The translations under genes were made by a program, and so were the position numbers. The notes beneath the pieces were generated by a model. It saw only the letters and a list, made by a program, of their open reading frames with translations. It had not been told where the DNA came from and did no database searches. Shown piece by piece: positions 46,601 through 52,459 of a stretch of 64,000 bases of DNA. The stretch comes from Lingula anatina (lineage: Eukaryota > Brachiopoda > Lingulata > Lingulida > Lingulidae): positions 233,517 through 297,516 of the forward strand of contig NW_019775477.1 in NCBI RefSeq assembly GCF_001039355.2, given 5' to 3'. Position 1 is the first letter of the stretch; every line of letters begins with the position of its first letter.

Positions 46601-47916
46601 GTTACCCACACTACGGTCTGCTGACGGTGTACGGCGGCGGAGGGTATGTGGCGGAGCTTAGAGGCAGCGCCAGAACCCTGCTTGCCCTGGGAGAGCGTCT
46701 GGAGAGGGAGAAGTGGATAGACAAGTACACCCGCGCGGTGCTTGTGGAGTTCACGTGCTACAACCCCGGTATCAACCTCTTCTCCATTGGGACCATGGTG
46801 GCAGAGTTTCCAGAGACTGGCGGCGTTTTTACCAGTTACCGATTTGAGCCAACGCGTCTGTTCAACTATCTTGGGTCTGCAATGGGGTTCCAGATTTTCT
46901 GTGAGGTGTCATACTTTGTTTTTATATTCTTCTTCATGTATAAAGAGGGTAGGAAGATGTGGCGGGCTCGATGCAAGTATTTCTCAGAGTTCTGGAATCT
47001 TGTGGAGTTCTCCATCATTGCGTTCTCGATTGGTGGCGCTGTGGTGTTTTTCTATCGTCTGCTTCTCACCGATACCTTGACAACTTCCTTCAAGGAGTCC
47101 CATGGCAACAGTTATATCAAGTTCCAGTATGTAGGCTACTGGAACGAGATGTACAGCTACATGTTAGGTTTCATCTGCTGTCTCGGCACCTTGAAGTTCT
47201 TGAAGCTGCTTCGCTTTAACAAGCGTATGTCCTTTTTGGCGGCAACGCTTAGGCACAGCACCAAGCACCTGTTTGCGTTCGCAGTCATGTTCTTTATCGT
47301 GTTTTTCGCATTCGTGCAATTCTTCACTCTGGACATGGGCACTCAGATCCTGAACTTTGCCAACGTGCTGTACGCCAGCGAGTCCTGCATGCAGATGATG
47401 CTGGGAAAGTTCGACTTCTGGGGGCTGGCATCTGCCAGTGAACTCGCGCCATATTTCTTCGTCCTCTTCGTGGTTCTGGTCTCCTGGATCACCATCAACA
47501 TGTTCCTGTCGATCATGAACGAGAGCTTCACCGCCGTCAAGAATGACCTTTCCAAGCAGCCCAACGAATACGAGATGGTGGACTTCATTGTAACTAGGTT
47601 CAAGCTCTGGACGGGGTTGGGGGCTCCAAAAGCCGGTCAACCCACCACTTCCACCACCCCGGACAAACTGAACAACGAGAAGACTGAGGGCCAGGACAAG
47701 GAGAACTCGGTGGAGACCGATTTGAATCATTTCCCAGAGAAAGTGGACCGGCTCCTGAACACAGTGGGCCGCGTTTACTTCGACTTGGAGACAAACAGCG
47801 GCAAGGACGCGTTCAAGCAGATGCTGAAGGACAACAAGTTGAAGGCAAAGATGCACAGCGGAGGCTACGGCAACGGACTGAAGGATCCAGAAGCTGAAGA
47901 CTTGGCAATGCTCTAA
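7522..47916 (+). CDS. PKD1-like: Polycystin-1-like receptor-channel gene (full span)
   Basis: A single-gene model of 38 exons uses exons 1-22, one copy of exons 23-33, and exons 34-38. Every junction is GT-AG and keeps frame, for 10,665 coding bases (about 3,554 residues). Domain order is signal peptide, WSC, about eight PKD-type repeats, REJ, GAIN/GPS, helix 1, PLAT, helices 2-5, then the six-helix PKD channel. This is the polycystin-1 architecture: a large surface receptor that self-cleaves at the GPS and partners PKD2-type subunits. Many NxT/NxS sites fit an extracellular N-terminal half. Leucine-rich repeats and a C-type lectin, present in vertebrate PKD1, are not seen. The literal sequence cannot encode one protein, because exons 23-33 are repeated and exon 33 of copy 1 is cut at an n. 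Introns not described separately are AT-rich, with nothing further seen. Assignment to a PKD1, PKD1L1, PKD1L2 or REJ clade is open. Confidence 0.9.
8168..12013. other. Polycystin intron 2 (3.8 kb)
   Basis: A large AT-rich intron holding a family A element at 8343. Many in-frame stops occur on all frames and no exon-like segment with flanking splice sites is evident. Confidence 0.6.
8343..8553. repeat. Inverted-repeat element, family A (copy 3, intact)
   Basis: The terminal arms are cgtattcccagagcttttag and the inverted taatctctgggaatgggg, each followed by agatcgatct. This copy has no nested insertion, and its reverse complement lines up with 59771-60538 on both sides of the insertion there, so it serves as the empty-site reference for that locus. 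Confidence 0.75.
12014..12507 (+). CDS. Polycystin exon 3: WSC domain and first PKD repeat
   Basis: The exon opens with GYVGCYEGR and runs through a cysteine-rich segment containing CQTTCGTQQFSYARLYNG, YCFCSN, CDDPCTGD and CGG. The cysteine spacing and the YCFC / CGG signatures are those of a WSC carbohydrate-binding domain. A PKD immunoglobulin-like fold follows, with the motif DYGDGT and the terminal PGRYAVTVYARN. Polycystin-1 proteins carry WSC near the N-terminus, so this fits. The exon is 494 bases and ends in phase 0. Confidence 0.9.
12859..13690 (+). CDS. Polycystin exons 4-5: PKD-like ectodomain segment
   Basis: Exon 4 (12859-13039) encodes EPVQGVQLVCPQ and VTVKYGDMQNETF, a divergent PKD repeat with YGD in place of the usual YGDGT core. 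Exon 5 (13524-13690) encodes DAGHSSVGPSIPE through YYADVPGTVAFL and has no motif I recognise. The junctions are in frame. A family A-like end (ctcattcccag, then agatcgatcc) lies in the intron just upstream of the exon 5 acceptor. Confidence 0.75.
14115..14365 (+). CDS. Polycystin exon 6: cysteine-rich module
   Basis: The exon encodes IFRPKCPTGEQYCHVENIC, then NSTCTLSPRQHSCSNGLF, then GSCVN, giving seven cysteines within about 50 residues, followed by a linker with YTIVESISHVIAS. Vertebrate PKD1 has an atypical LDL-A-like module between the lectin and the PKD repeats. This may be the counterpart, but the spacing is not diagnostic. Acceptor ttttag and donor gtaaat keep frame with exons 5 and 7. 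Confidence 0.7.
14771..15189 (+). CDS. Polycystin exon 7: ectodomain segment
   Basis: The exon encodes SPSNAVDVTYGDVIGYRG through KPITFTLLPHTG. The segment HKYASEGQYRADFAVSND has the HxYxxxGxYxxxxxxxN shape that ends a PKD repeat. The C-terminal part (PAYAEISKPITFTLLPHTG) starts the next repeat, which is completed by exon 8. It ends in phase 1. Confidence 0.8.
15495..16922 (+). CDS. Polycystin exon 8: array of PKD repeats
   Basis: This 1,428-base exon has an uninterrupted frame and encodes the main PKD array. The WDFGDGT-type cores appear in order as FSDGT, DFGDDT, a degenerate FAGT, DYGDGS, DWGDGT and DFGDSS. Each is followed by an HxY-type segment such as THTYTSIGPHNISV, GHVYTIGGIHTIIV or NHTYTAGGTPTATI. 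PKD repeats are beta-sandwich adhesion modules that unfold under force. Many NxT/NxS sites are present. Several PKD repeats in one long exon also occur in other PKD1 genes. Confidence 0.93.
17167..18889 (+). CDS. Polycystin exons 9-12: last PKD repeats and start of the REJ region
   Basis: The exons are 17167-17349, 17845-18071, 18418-18568 and 18789-18889. Exon 9 completes a PKD repeat (THTYSTTGNYTITVIASN). Exon 10 has SHTFSVPGVHTSNVTIYN, again the end of a PKD-like fold. Exons 11-12 encode YETITSIGATAMYQP through NVVLHCIHTSWPLTTLFDT. All phases agree. A TC microsatellite lies 41 bases upstream of the exon 12 acceptor. Confidence 0.82.
18707..18748. repeat. (TC)n microsatellite in polycystin intron 11
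   Basis: About 20 CT units end 41 bases before exon 12. The run is a pyrimidine tract on the sense strand, so its length could affect recognition of this acceptor. Confidence 0.9.
19218..20111 (+). CDS. Polycystin exon 13: REJ module, first part
   Basis: An 894-base exon opening ANNYTVNITARNPFSSESV. It carries CQKPQVSIDQQKE, typical of the start of the REJ region, and ends with VYSKDPDLDPTADQ, matching the REJ hallmark of serine or tyrosine, xDPD, then an aspartate-rich turn before a tryptophan- or phenylalanine-rich strand. REJ (receptor for egg jelly) modules were first described in sea urchin sperm proteins and occur in polycystin-1 family members. The donor is gtgcgt at 20112. Confidence 0.88.
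20495..25354 (+). CDS. Polycystin exons 14-17: REJ module, remainder
   Basis: The exons are 20495-20820, 21344-21543, 24545-24811 and 25185-25354. Exon 14 starts GLTQFEYFCRQ and ends VSGDPPELTM. Exon 15 has DCLAGCDATDMNYTWSLQ. Exon 16 contains NDPPDGGNCSVSPTVAEV and CQGWTDEDFIESYKFF, the most recognisable REJ signature. Exon 17 ends DGSTTTYKVGRIQ. The 3-kb intron between exons 15 and 16 is phase 1 at both ends, so a small missed exon there cannot be excluded. Confidence 0.87.
22314..22622. repeat. Long fold-back element (arms of about 135 bases)
   Basis: The left arm 22314-22449 and right arm 22487-22622 are inverted copies differing at few positions, separated by about 37 bases. Both include the segment for aatcctggggact and the tract gaaagaaaaaccgcctaatc. 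The outer ends, ccgcattcacaacgagttg and its inverse, resemble the family B end cgcattcagaaca. The element is non-coding and would form a stable hairpin in the pre-mRNA. Confidence 0.85.
23854..24032. repeat. Short inverted-repeat element in intron 15
   Basis: The left end (ctccagtttcacaaaaatac, then gtcagttccctggctta) pairs with the right end (cttagccagggaacctgac, then gtcaaactggaac). The total is about 180 bases, with no coding capacity; MITE-like. Confidence 0.65.
25056..25101. repeat. (TAA)n microsatellite in polycystin intron 16
   Basis: About 14 ATA/TAA trinucleotide units lie 84 bases upstream of exon 17. The polyisoleucine open frame across it is an artefact. Confidence 0.92.
25550..27869 (+). 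CDS. Polycystin exons 18-22: helical region leading into the GAIN domain
   Basis: The exons are 25550-25715, 26218-26255, 26446-26499, 26940-27065 and 27744-27869. They encode NPMSTTEVQSLVSNLTASGS, a 38-base mini-exon (FNSGFGPSEAAS), TQNTSSAEKEALREEVAL, IRTQMIEAVADSAPTTPRQV, and SKVTVIVSGFIDVLQAQAAD. The alternating heptad-like helices with LxxxLTEVLQQP correspond to the alpha-helical subdomain that opens the GAIN fold in polycystins and adhesion GPCRs. Exons 20-22 are all multiples of three in phase 0, so each could be skipped without shifting the frame. Confidence 0.82.
26510..26562. repeat. (CA)n-rich microsatellite in polycystin intron 20
   Basis: An interrupted CA/GCACA tract starts about ten bases after the exon 20 donor. 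A second, purer (AC) run is at 27171-27186. Confidence 0.85.
27303..27545. repeat. Inverted-repeat element, family E
   Basis: The left end (cacactggacaatagaagtg, then tcgcccct) pairs with the right end (aggggtttacacttctattg, then tccagtgtgtg). A related single end occurs at about 48550-48590, with cacttcttttgtccagtgtg. It is non-coding and lies in polycystin intron 21. Confidence 0.7.
27971..28138. repeat. Inverted-repeat element with CAGGGGCGGAT ends
   Basis: It starts caggggcggatccagag and ends ctaaatccgcccctg. Both flanks read taatt, an apparent 5-base target-site duplication. The interior contains a partly repeated gaccgtcttcc motif. It lies in polycystin intron 22. Confidence 0.75.
28321..28500. 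repeat. Inverted-repeat element with GTAGCCAG ends
   Basis: It starts tacaggtccgtagccag and ends ctggctacgggcctgta, 180 bases overall, with a C homopolymer near the right end. Interior sequence (gatcaaattttacccag, tggacctttt) recurs in inverse orientation in a diverged element near 63095-63270. Confidence 0.75.
28820..30910 (+). CDS. Polycystin exons 23-26, copy 1: GAIN domain
   Basis: The exons are 28820-28919, 29243-29319, 29988-30230 and 30514-30910. They encode ATTYALKNPLPSDVQ, LSKEEARNQFGRYTSDESQ, then GIGNVSDVLLSKTIPGEPS and the beta-rich QFASNPFGSLKNSDKV through WQLVPSVRLAADG. This is the GAIN fold preceding the GPS. Compared with copy 2 there are several replacements, such as GDSL versus GDDL and PAPDY versus PVPDY. 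I count about 11 base differences in the 397-base exon 26. Confidence 0.87.
29485..29945. repeat. Internal tandem duplication in polycystin intron 24
   Basis: Two diverged units of about 200 bases start near 29485 (cccgcataggtaggctactt) and 29745 (cccgcatgggcaggctactc). They run in parallel to catatttcaaaatggc and catatccgaaaatgac. The same pair, with small deletions, is present in copy 2 (about 35950-36400). Confidence 0.6.
31504..32394 (+). CDS. Polycystin exons 27-28, copy 1: GPS and first membrane helix
   Basis: The exons are 31504-31766 and 32164-32394. Exon 28 encodes CYCTHLTSFMGGW, an intact GPS core. Autoproteolysis in GAIN proteins occurs between L and T of HLT, about residues 2391/2392 of the model. 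The first helix follows, with ITEMLIAVLYIMTAIW and a stop-transfer ARRQDKKDVEK. Exon 27 encodes the strand before the GPS and is rich in NxT sites. A family B element ends about 20 bases before the exon 28 acceptor. Confidence 0.92.
31970..32142. repeat. Inverted-repeat element, family B (in copy 1 intron 27)
   Basis: It starts ccgcattcagaacagtgaac and ends gttagtccgctgttctgaat. The inner arms, gggttaaatatggcgaccca and gtgggtcggccatatttgat, are inverted matches. It ends about 20 bases before the exon 28 acceptor. Confidence 0.8.
32782..33737 (+). CDS. Polycystin exons 29-31, copy 1: PLAT/LH2 domain
   Basis: The exons are 32782-32883, 33098-33213 and 33572-33737. They encode PDNDPNDHYLYEMIVFTGMR, VNFILSGEYDETDVRTLAD, RFLLAVRG and LGDLNYLRIWHDNSGKG, then SWYLKYLLVQDL and CNRWFAVEEDDGQ. 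These are the signature strands of the intracellular PLAT domain between helices 1 and 2 of polycystin-1 proteins, which binds lipid and adaptor proteins in characterised members. Confidence 0.93.
33962..34173. repeat. Inverted-repeat element, family F (in copy 1 intron 31)
   Basis: The left end (cccttttacactggacggcg, then tcctttctgcg) is the inverse of the right end (cgcagaaaggacgccgtcca, then gtgtaaggg). Equivalent copies are at about 40495-40709 and 42242-42456. The interior differs more between copies 1 and 2 than the surrounding intron does. Confidence 0.8.
34224..34502 (+). CDS. Polycystin exon 32, copy 1: post-PLAT loop and second helix
   Basis: The exon encodes VDRLLPVAGREQMVEFGHLF, then DGHLWFSVVARPPRSRFTRL, then the helix VTCCLCLLYMTMLTSAMFYE. 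The block around HLWFSV and RPxRSRFTRxQR is among the most conserved of the polycystin-1 family. It is 279 bases, phase 0 at both ends. Confidence 0.93.
34750..34983 (+). pseudogene. Polycystin exon 33, copy 1, cut off at an assembly join
   Basis: The frame runs IYVGVIGTIIVFPVNLLIV through VLEKNERVGEN, then stops matching the other copies around 34980, just before the n at 34984. No donor is present. The complete exon in copies 2 and 3 is 597 bases. I regard this as an assembly break and see no evidence of a biological truncation. Confidence 0.85.
34984..34984. other. Single-base gap character (contig join 1)
   Basis: The n falls inside an exon 33 copy. Sequence from about 35015 onward matches polycystin intron 22 near 28565 again, so the join steps backward by about 6.4 kb. 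Confidence 0.95.
35275..37381 (+). CDS. Polycystin exons 23-26, copy 2: GAIN domain
   Basis: The exons are 35275-35374, 35706-35782, 36440-36682 and 36985-37381, each the same length as in copy 1 and with intact splice sites. Differences include LSKDEARN for LSKEEARN, SQKGV for SQKEV, KNDANKIDKLNL for KDDPNKIDKLKL, and YRSVN for YRSAN. There are no stops or frameshifts. It is most simply the other allele of 28820-30910. Confidence 0.85.
37983..41036 (+). CDS. Polycystin exons 27-32, copy 2: GPS, helix 1, PLAT, helix 2
   Basis: The exons are 37983-38245, 38714-38944, 39323-39424, 39633-39748, 40106-40271 and 40758-41036. All are the same length as in copy 1 and open throughout. The GPS CYCTHLTSF, the PLAT strands and the HLWFSVVARPPRSRF block are intact. 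Protein differences are few, such as YGPQW for YGLQW and KGQFAS for KGHFAS. Intron 27 differs structurally: the family B element is a partial, inverted remnant at 38436-38548, and about 165 further bases precede the exon 28 acceptor. Confidence 0.87.
38436..38548. repeat. Family B element remnant, inverted relative to copy 1
   Basis: The segment reads agcggggaatctgttgagtc, then cgggtcgccatatttgatcc, then gttagtccgctgttctgg. It matches the reverse complement of the middle of 31970-32142 followed by one proper end. The other end is missing. Confidence 0.6.
41288..41884 (+). CDS. Polycystin exon 33, copy 2: helices 3-5 and cytoplasmic linker
   Basis: A 597-base exon, phase 0. It encodes helix 3 (IYVGVIGTIIVFPVNLLIV), a basic, Ser/Thr-rich cytoplasmic linker that ends KGKRKKKKKP, then helix 4 (WWFTIVAWILMWILILGSAF) and the start of helix 5 (WITSMIISFLTSIFLTEPVK). 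WxTSxxISFxTSxFxxxPxK is diagnostic of polycystin-1 proteins. The remaining 148 bases before the n at 42033 are intron. Confidence 0.92.
42033..42033. other. Single-base gap character (contig join 2)
   Basis: Sequence after the n repeats the start of intron 31 from about 40289, an offset of 1,747 bases, so exons 32-33 occur a third time. Confidence 0.95.
42505..43631 (+). CDS. Polycystin exons 32-33, copy 3
   Basis: The exons are 42505-42783 and 43035-43631. Both are complete and open, and this is the copy contiguous with exons 34-38, so it belongs in the gene model. Exon 32 and the following intron look identical to copy 2. The three exon 33 sites that separate copies 1 and 2 (ggaacc, ccttctg and agcacc) all match copy 1. 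Confidence 0.92.
43921..46258 (+). CDS. Polycystin exons 34-37: helix 5 end, acidic loop, channel S1 and polycystin loop
   Basis: The exons are 43921-44053, 44451-44704, 45366-45537 and 46120-46258. Exon 34 finishes helix 5 (VFLLAIFFSLII) and gives a strongly acidic loop, DEDEDEEEGEADEEE. Exon 35 has KMYDILREIIFYCLFLWLLM, the S1 helix of the channel. Exons 36-37 encode the extracellular polycystin (TOP) domain with FWHWYKEGLVPGLRASVWYN, GFLGDRTCRMMGYATMRQV and VGWVPFNGTSTVNN. Phases agree through to exon 38. Confidence 0.92.
46563..47916 (+). CDS. Polycystin exon 38: PKD channel domain and C-terminal tail
   Basis: A 1,354-base terminal exon with stop TAA at 47914. It finishes the polycystin domain (LVEFTCYNPGINLFSIGTMV), then S2 (FCEVSYFVFIFFFMYKEG), S3 (FWNLVEFSIIAFSIGGAVVF), S4 (GTLKFLKLLRFNKRM), S5 (LFAFAVMFFIVFFAFVQFF) and S6 (VSWITINMFLSIMNESFTAV). 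S4 keeps several basic residues. The pore region reads CMQMMLGKFDFWG: the LGD-type filter seen in PKD2 channels has lysine (about residue 3386) in place of aspartate. The tail has a Pro/Thr/Glu-rich linker and a final helix, with no EF hand. It probably acts as the polycystin-1 subunit of a heteromeric channel. Confidence 0.95.
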
Positions 47917-49022
47917 CGATTTCTGCGCTGTTTCAATGTCGACGAAGCACAAAGAGTGCACAATATTCTCCGTCAAGTCTGATAAACTAGCGAATAATTG
48001 GTAGTGAAAAAATTAACCTTGAAATGTCAGTTGTATTAGTCAATTTTTGTAGCCTTTTCGCTTTCCAGTGTTGATTTGTTAATTATCTTCATGTGACGTT
48101 GCCACACGTTAGGACTGTCGTTCTGGTAATTTTCATCTTTTTTCTGGTATTTTTTGTCCATTTTAATATTACGCTGCAGGATTTTAACTTGATCCCCCTA
48201 TGTCCAAAATATTGTATTAGTCCGACAGAGACCACTGTTCTGTTTAAAGTACAAATTCGAAAAATACTGTACACGTAGTACTAGATTGTGCTCATGATTC
48301 TAAGACAGTGGGCACTGTGAGTGTTACGGACCCGATATCTTCAGTTCATTCAGAAAAGGGATTTGTTTTAGTTATAATAGTAGTTATTCAAGTTATTCAT
48401 TTTTTTAGTATATTGGAATTGTCCTATGCGCTAAAGAACCAATANTAGACCAACAATACAATCCCATGGTACAGCGGTTTTATACTCATTAGTCACATTA
48501 TAAGTAGACCAGGCATTATAATTACCCAAGATCTGCCTACTTTTATTACTCTGAGTTAGGGGGTGACACTTCTTTTGTCCAGTGTGTGTAGGCAGGCTTT
48601 TTAATGTGTTGTTTAGAAAAAAAAAACGGCTTTTGGTTCTGAGAAACATTTTAATATCAAAGTTTAATCTCAAACAATTTGTCTTTGCTTGTTGGAGTAC
48701 AAAACCTTTGTAGATATATATTCTAATAATTGATGGACTATTGTAAACAGTTTCAACTTTAACGTGTTCAGATAGTGCAAGTGTCAATAACTCGTTTTGA
48801 AAAGTAACTAAAATATTTGTGTGACCACATGTTATTCTCATATTACGTGTCATCACCTCAGTTGCGTGCTTACAGAAAAATTAAGGGGAAATTTTCAGGA
48901 TTATGTCAAATAATGCAATTAGACCAAAATAAATTCCTTCAGTTTGAAAACAAGCATGGGTGGCTCTAAACTGAAGAAATAATAATTGATGTAATAATAC
49001 ATGTAATAATAATAATAATAGT
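47917..49022. other. Polycystin 3' flank and contig join 3 (n at 48445)
   Basis: From 47962 to 48444 the sequence recurs, diverged, at about 50168-50660 and 57236-57730 inside the TPPP units. It includes ttgtagccttttcg and gacagtgggcactgtgagtg. The n at 48445 ends this contig. The segment after it carries one end of family E (about 48550-48590). No coding exon is seen. Confidence 0.75.
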
Positions 49023-49626
49023 CATGGTATAAGATAAAAAATAAATGAAAAAAGTCGGGATATATAAATTATTGAATAAGGACAAACAGGTAAGATAAAG
49101 GAAAATGAAGTAAGAAGAAATGAACTTAAAAAAATGAAAATAGCATCACATGAAATCATTTTGAATCCCATTTCGTTTGCATTTGGAAAACCACGGATAC
49201 GGGAAGTGTCCAATATGACGTTAAAGGAACAACCCTAAATAGGCCCCACACCAGGCTTGCGTGCAAACCGTTGTATTCCAGATGGAAATGCAAAGACAGT
49301 GTACACAATGTTATAAAAAGGTGTTGTAACCATATGAGATAGTAATCTGAAGTGATCGTTGGCATAGAAAAAAGTAAATTGCATGTAGTGAAAGTCGTTA
49401 ATAAGTAGAGAAACATTTCAAATTTTGCAGTGAATCGGCAAAAATTGACGTCGAAAGACGAATGCACGGGTGGATAAAATACTCCACCTTTAAACATTTT
49501 AAATATTCCAAGCGCCTCTGGTTCACTGATTTATTTTAGCCAATAAGACCATCAGAAATAAACCTTTTGCCGCTGCATGCACCTGTGGAAGTTGATTTGT
49601 TGACAACTCGATTGATAGCTAAGAGG

Positions 49627-49838
49627 GCATTCACAACAAATGATCCTCAAATGTACTGATCCGCGGATCAAATATGGCGGAGGTAGTTTTGGAGTATATG
49701 AGAAAAAAAGCCACTCTCGCGTACTGCTTCACGGAGGTAGTTTTGGAGTATATAAGAAAAATGCTCTGCTGCAACAGTACTCCACGGAAGTAGTTTTGAG
49801 GTATATTAGAAGAAAGGGAATGCTTGCGTATTGCTCAT
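49627..49838. repeat. Half family B/C end plus three 53-54-base tandem repeats
   Basis: A single transposon end (gcattcacaacaaatgatcc ... gatccgcggatcaaatatgg) is followed by three tandem units starting at 49679, 49733 and 49786. Each begins GGAGGTAGTTTTGGAGTATA or a close variant. The same structure is in unit B at about 56838-57050. Confidence 0.8.
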
Positions 49839-51102
49839 CATTTAGTTACTTTGTGACCATTTTCATAAATTGTAAAATTCGCCAATGTATTTGTAATGTT
49901 TATCAACATACTTCCATCACCTGCATGAATCTCTGCTCGAGACAGTTTTCTTGTTTAAGGTCGTAAAATTATAAGTTTACCTGTGAGTAGGTTTAACTGA
50001 AGAATGACCGGTGAGCCAAAAATAAATAAAATGAAATACAATTTCATGCCAAGGATTCTTTTAACTTGTATTTAAGCTAAAGTTAGGTGTTTATACTTAC
50101 TTAAATTTCCTTCTCTATTCAGTGATTGCCTGCAAGACCCCTACACCTCCACCGTTCACTGAAATAATATTCTCTGTAAAGTCAAATTAACTAGCAAATA
50201 ATTGGCAGTGAAAAAAATTAATCTATAAAATGTAAATTGTATTGGTCAATTTTTGTAGCCTTTTCGATTCCAGTGATATATTTGTTAATTATCTTCATGT
50301 AACGTTGCCACACGTTAAGCCTGTCGTTCTGGTAAATTTTATATTTTTGGAAATTTATATTTTTTTCTGGTATTTTTATGTCCATTTTAATACTACGCTG
50401 CAGGATTTTAACTTGATCCCCCTATGTCCAAAATATTGGTATTAGTCCGACAGAGACCACTGTTCTGTTTAAAGTACAAATTCAAAAAATACTTCCTGTA
50501 CACGTAGTATTAGATTGTGCTCAAGTTTCTAAGACAGTGGGCACTGTGAGTGTTACGGACCTGATATCTTCAGTTCATTCAGAAAAGGAATCTGTTTTAG
50601 TTATAATAGTAGTTATTCATTTTTAGTATATTAGAATTATCCTATGCGCTAAAGAACCAATGACCTTAAGGCAAAGACAAGACATAGTATTGAATCTACA
50701 ATTCCTCTTTTTCGAAGGGTCATATGAAAACATTTTGAAATGCAAAACTGCAGCGCCGATAATTGACGTACACTGTATACACATGTATCAGCCATTTGGT
50801 ATTTTGTATGGAACAGCTAGCATATACTGAACCGTTTACAACCAAAATATACAGAACATTCTCATTCTCTGAGACACTCTCAAAACGTTATATCTCCCAA
50901 AGTTCAGAATTGTTAGATCTCCAAAGACTTTAAATCTTCAGAAAATCCTCAGAAAATGTAATGTACAAACTTAAAACTAATTTTAATTTTAACTGATTGC
51001 TATCTTATCAATTAATTATTTTATGTTTAAATGCCATAGTGTGTTAAATATGCTTTTATCACTCTTTTAGGACTAAATCCAACTTTTAATTGCAAGAAAA
51101 AG

Positions 51103-51104
<2 letters not shown>

Positions 51105-51147
<43 letters not shown>
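51105..51147. repeat. (TTA)n microsatellite, unit A
   Basis: About 14 ATT units. The unit B counterpart at 58168-58216 is shorter and interrupted by ataatt and agc. Confidence 0.92.
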
Positions 51148-51365
51148 TTACTCTTGTTTCGGTAAATGATTTATCTCTGGAAGAACAGTAGTGTATATTT
51201 AACACACTCTTATTTAAAAGGAAACACCATTTATGTGCACCAGCACCTTTAGTGTGCAGCAATAAACATGTATGTGTTTAATAAAATTATGTCACGCATA
51301 TATTATTTCTTGAATTTTTCACTTAGTTCGGGTTGTCTGGGCAAAAGTTCACGCATTGGTGATGC

Positions 51366-51370
<5 letters not shown>

Positions 51371-51435
<65 letters not shown>
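51371..51435. repeat. Compound (CT)n(GT)n microsatellite, unit A
   Basis: About 17 CT units followed by about 15 GT units. In unit B (58440-58490) the CT part is only about 7 units, so the locus has changed length since the duplication. Confidence 0.92.
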
Positions 51436-51437
<2 letters not shown>

Positions 51438-52459
51438 TGCAGTTGTTGTTGCACTTGTTAATACTGTTTTTCACTTCATTTCTCGAAACAGAATCAATGA
51501 CACCAAACACTTCCCTTGTAATAGAGGTTTCATGTGGAACCATGCTTCAGCTACATGTAGTCAAAATTCTAAATTCAAGAGGGGACCATTGGTGTGATTT
51601 TTTTCAGAAATCGAAGGGGCGGGTCAGGACCCCCCTCCCCCCCCTCCCAAATCCTGGGAGGTCCAAGTCAGTGGAGTTGTCATGGAGACAAGATTAAAAT
51701 ACACAAACATTTTCTCGGGGCCCCGAACCCCACGGGGGGGTGAGGGGTGAGGGCCGGTTTTGCATGCAATATATGGGGATTTTGTAATTTTCCCCTGTAA
51801 GTGAAGGAGCAGCTATTGATGAAGCATTCATACTGTTATATTTTCTAACCATTAAAGAAAATCAAATTTTGTTTTAAAAAACCATTCAATAAAAGTATTA
51901 CTTTAAGAATAATTTGTTTTTGGATGACCTTATTGTACTTTTTAGACATGCCGCATACTGAAAATTGCATAGAAGTTCATTTTCCACAACTGATCCAAAT
52001 TTCATGCTTGTAGTTAAATGTGCATGATAAATTCACCATACTGCCACATAACTACAGTGGATGGGCTGCTGCTTTAGAATTTACTCTTGGATATTACATT
52101 GGATTTTTATATGACTAAAAAAGCAGTTATTGATACTTCATTCATACTGTGGTGCTTTCTAACCATTAGATGATATTTAAAGCTATTAAAACAGTATATA
52201 TTTGAGGTTTTATCTTGAAAGGGTATTTTGGGGGGACATATTGGAATTTTAACGAACGCCAATATATCTTCATTCCATTCCCTACAACTGAGCCAAATTG
52301 CATGCTGGTGGGTTTAAAAATGCACGCTTCCTCACCATTGTTCGACAATATTATAGGGGAAACACGATATGACATAACCGCGCATCTTGCGCATGTGCAA
52401 GCTTCGTTACTCAAAACAGGTTTTACCAAGCAACAGAAGGGCGTTTACCTGAAACAACC

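Noticed and set aside
47164-47976. Antisense open frame of 270 codons opposite the PKD channel exon
   Set aside because: A shadow of the channel domain reading frame. It overlaps the whole S4-tail region and lacks any independent signal.
49640-49966. 108-codon open frame with repeated GGSFGVY segments
   Set aside because: It is the translation of the three-unit minisatellite and a transposon end, with no sign of a gene.
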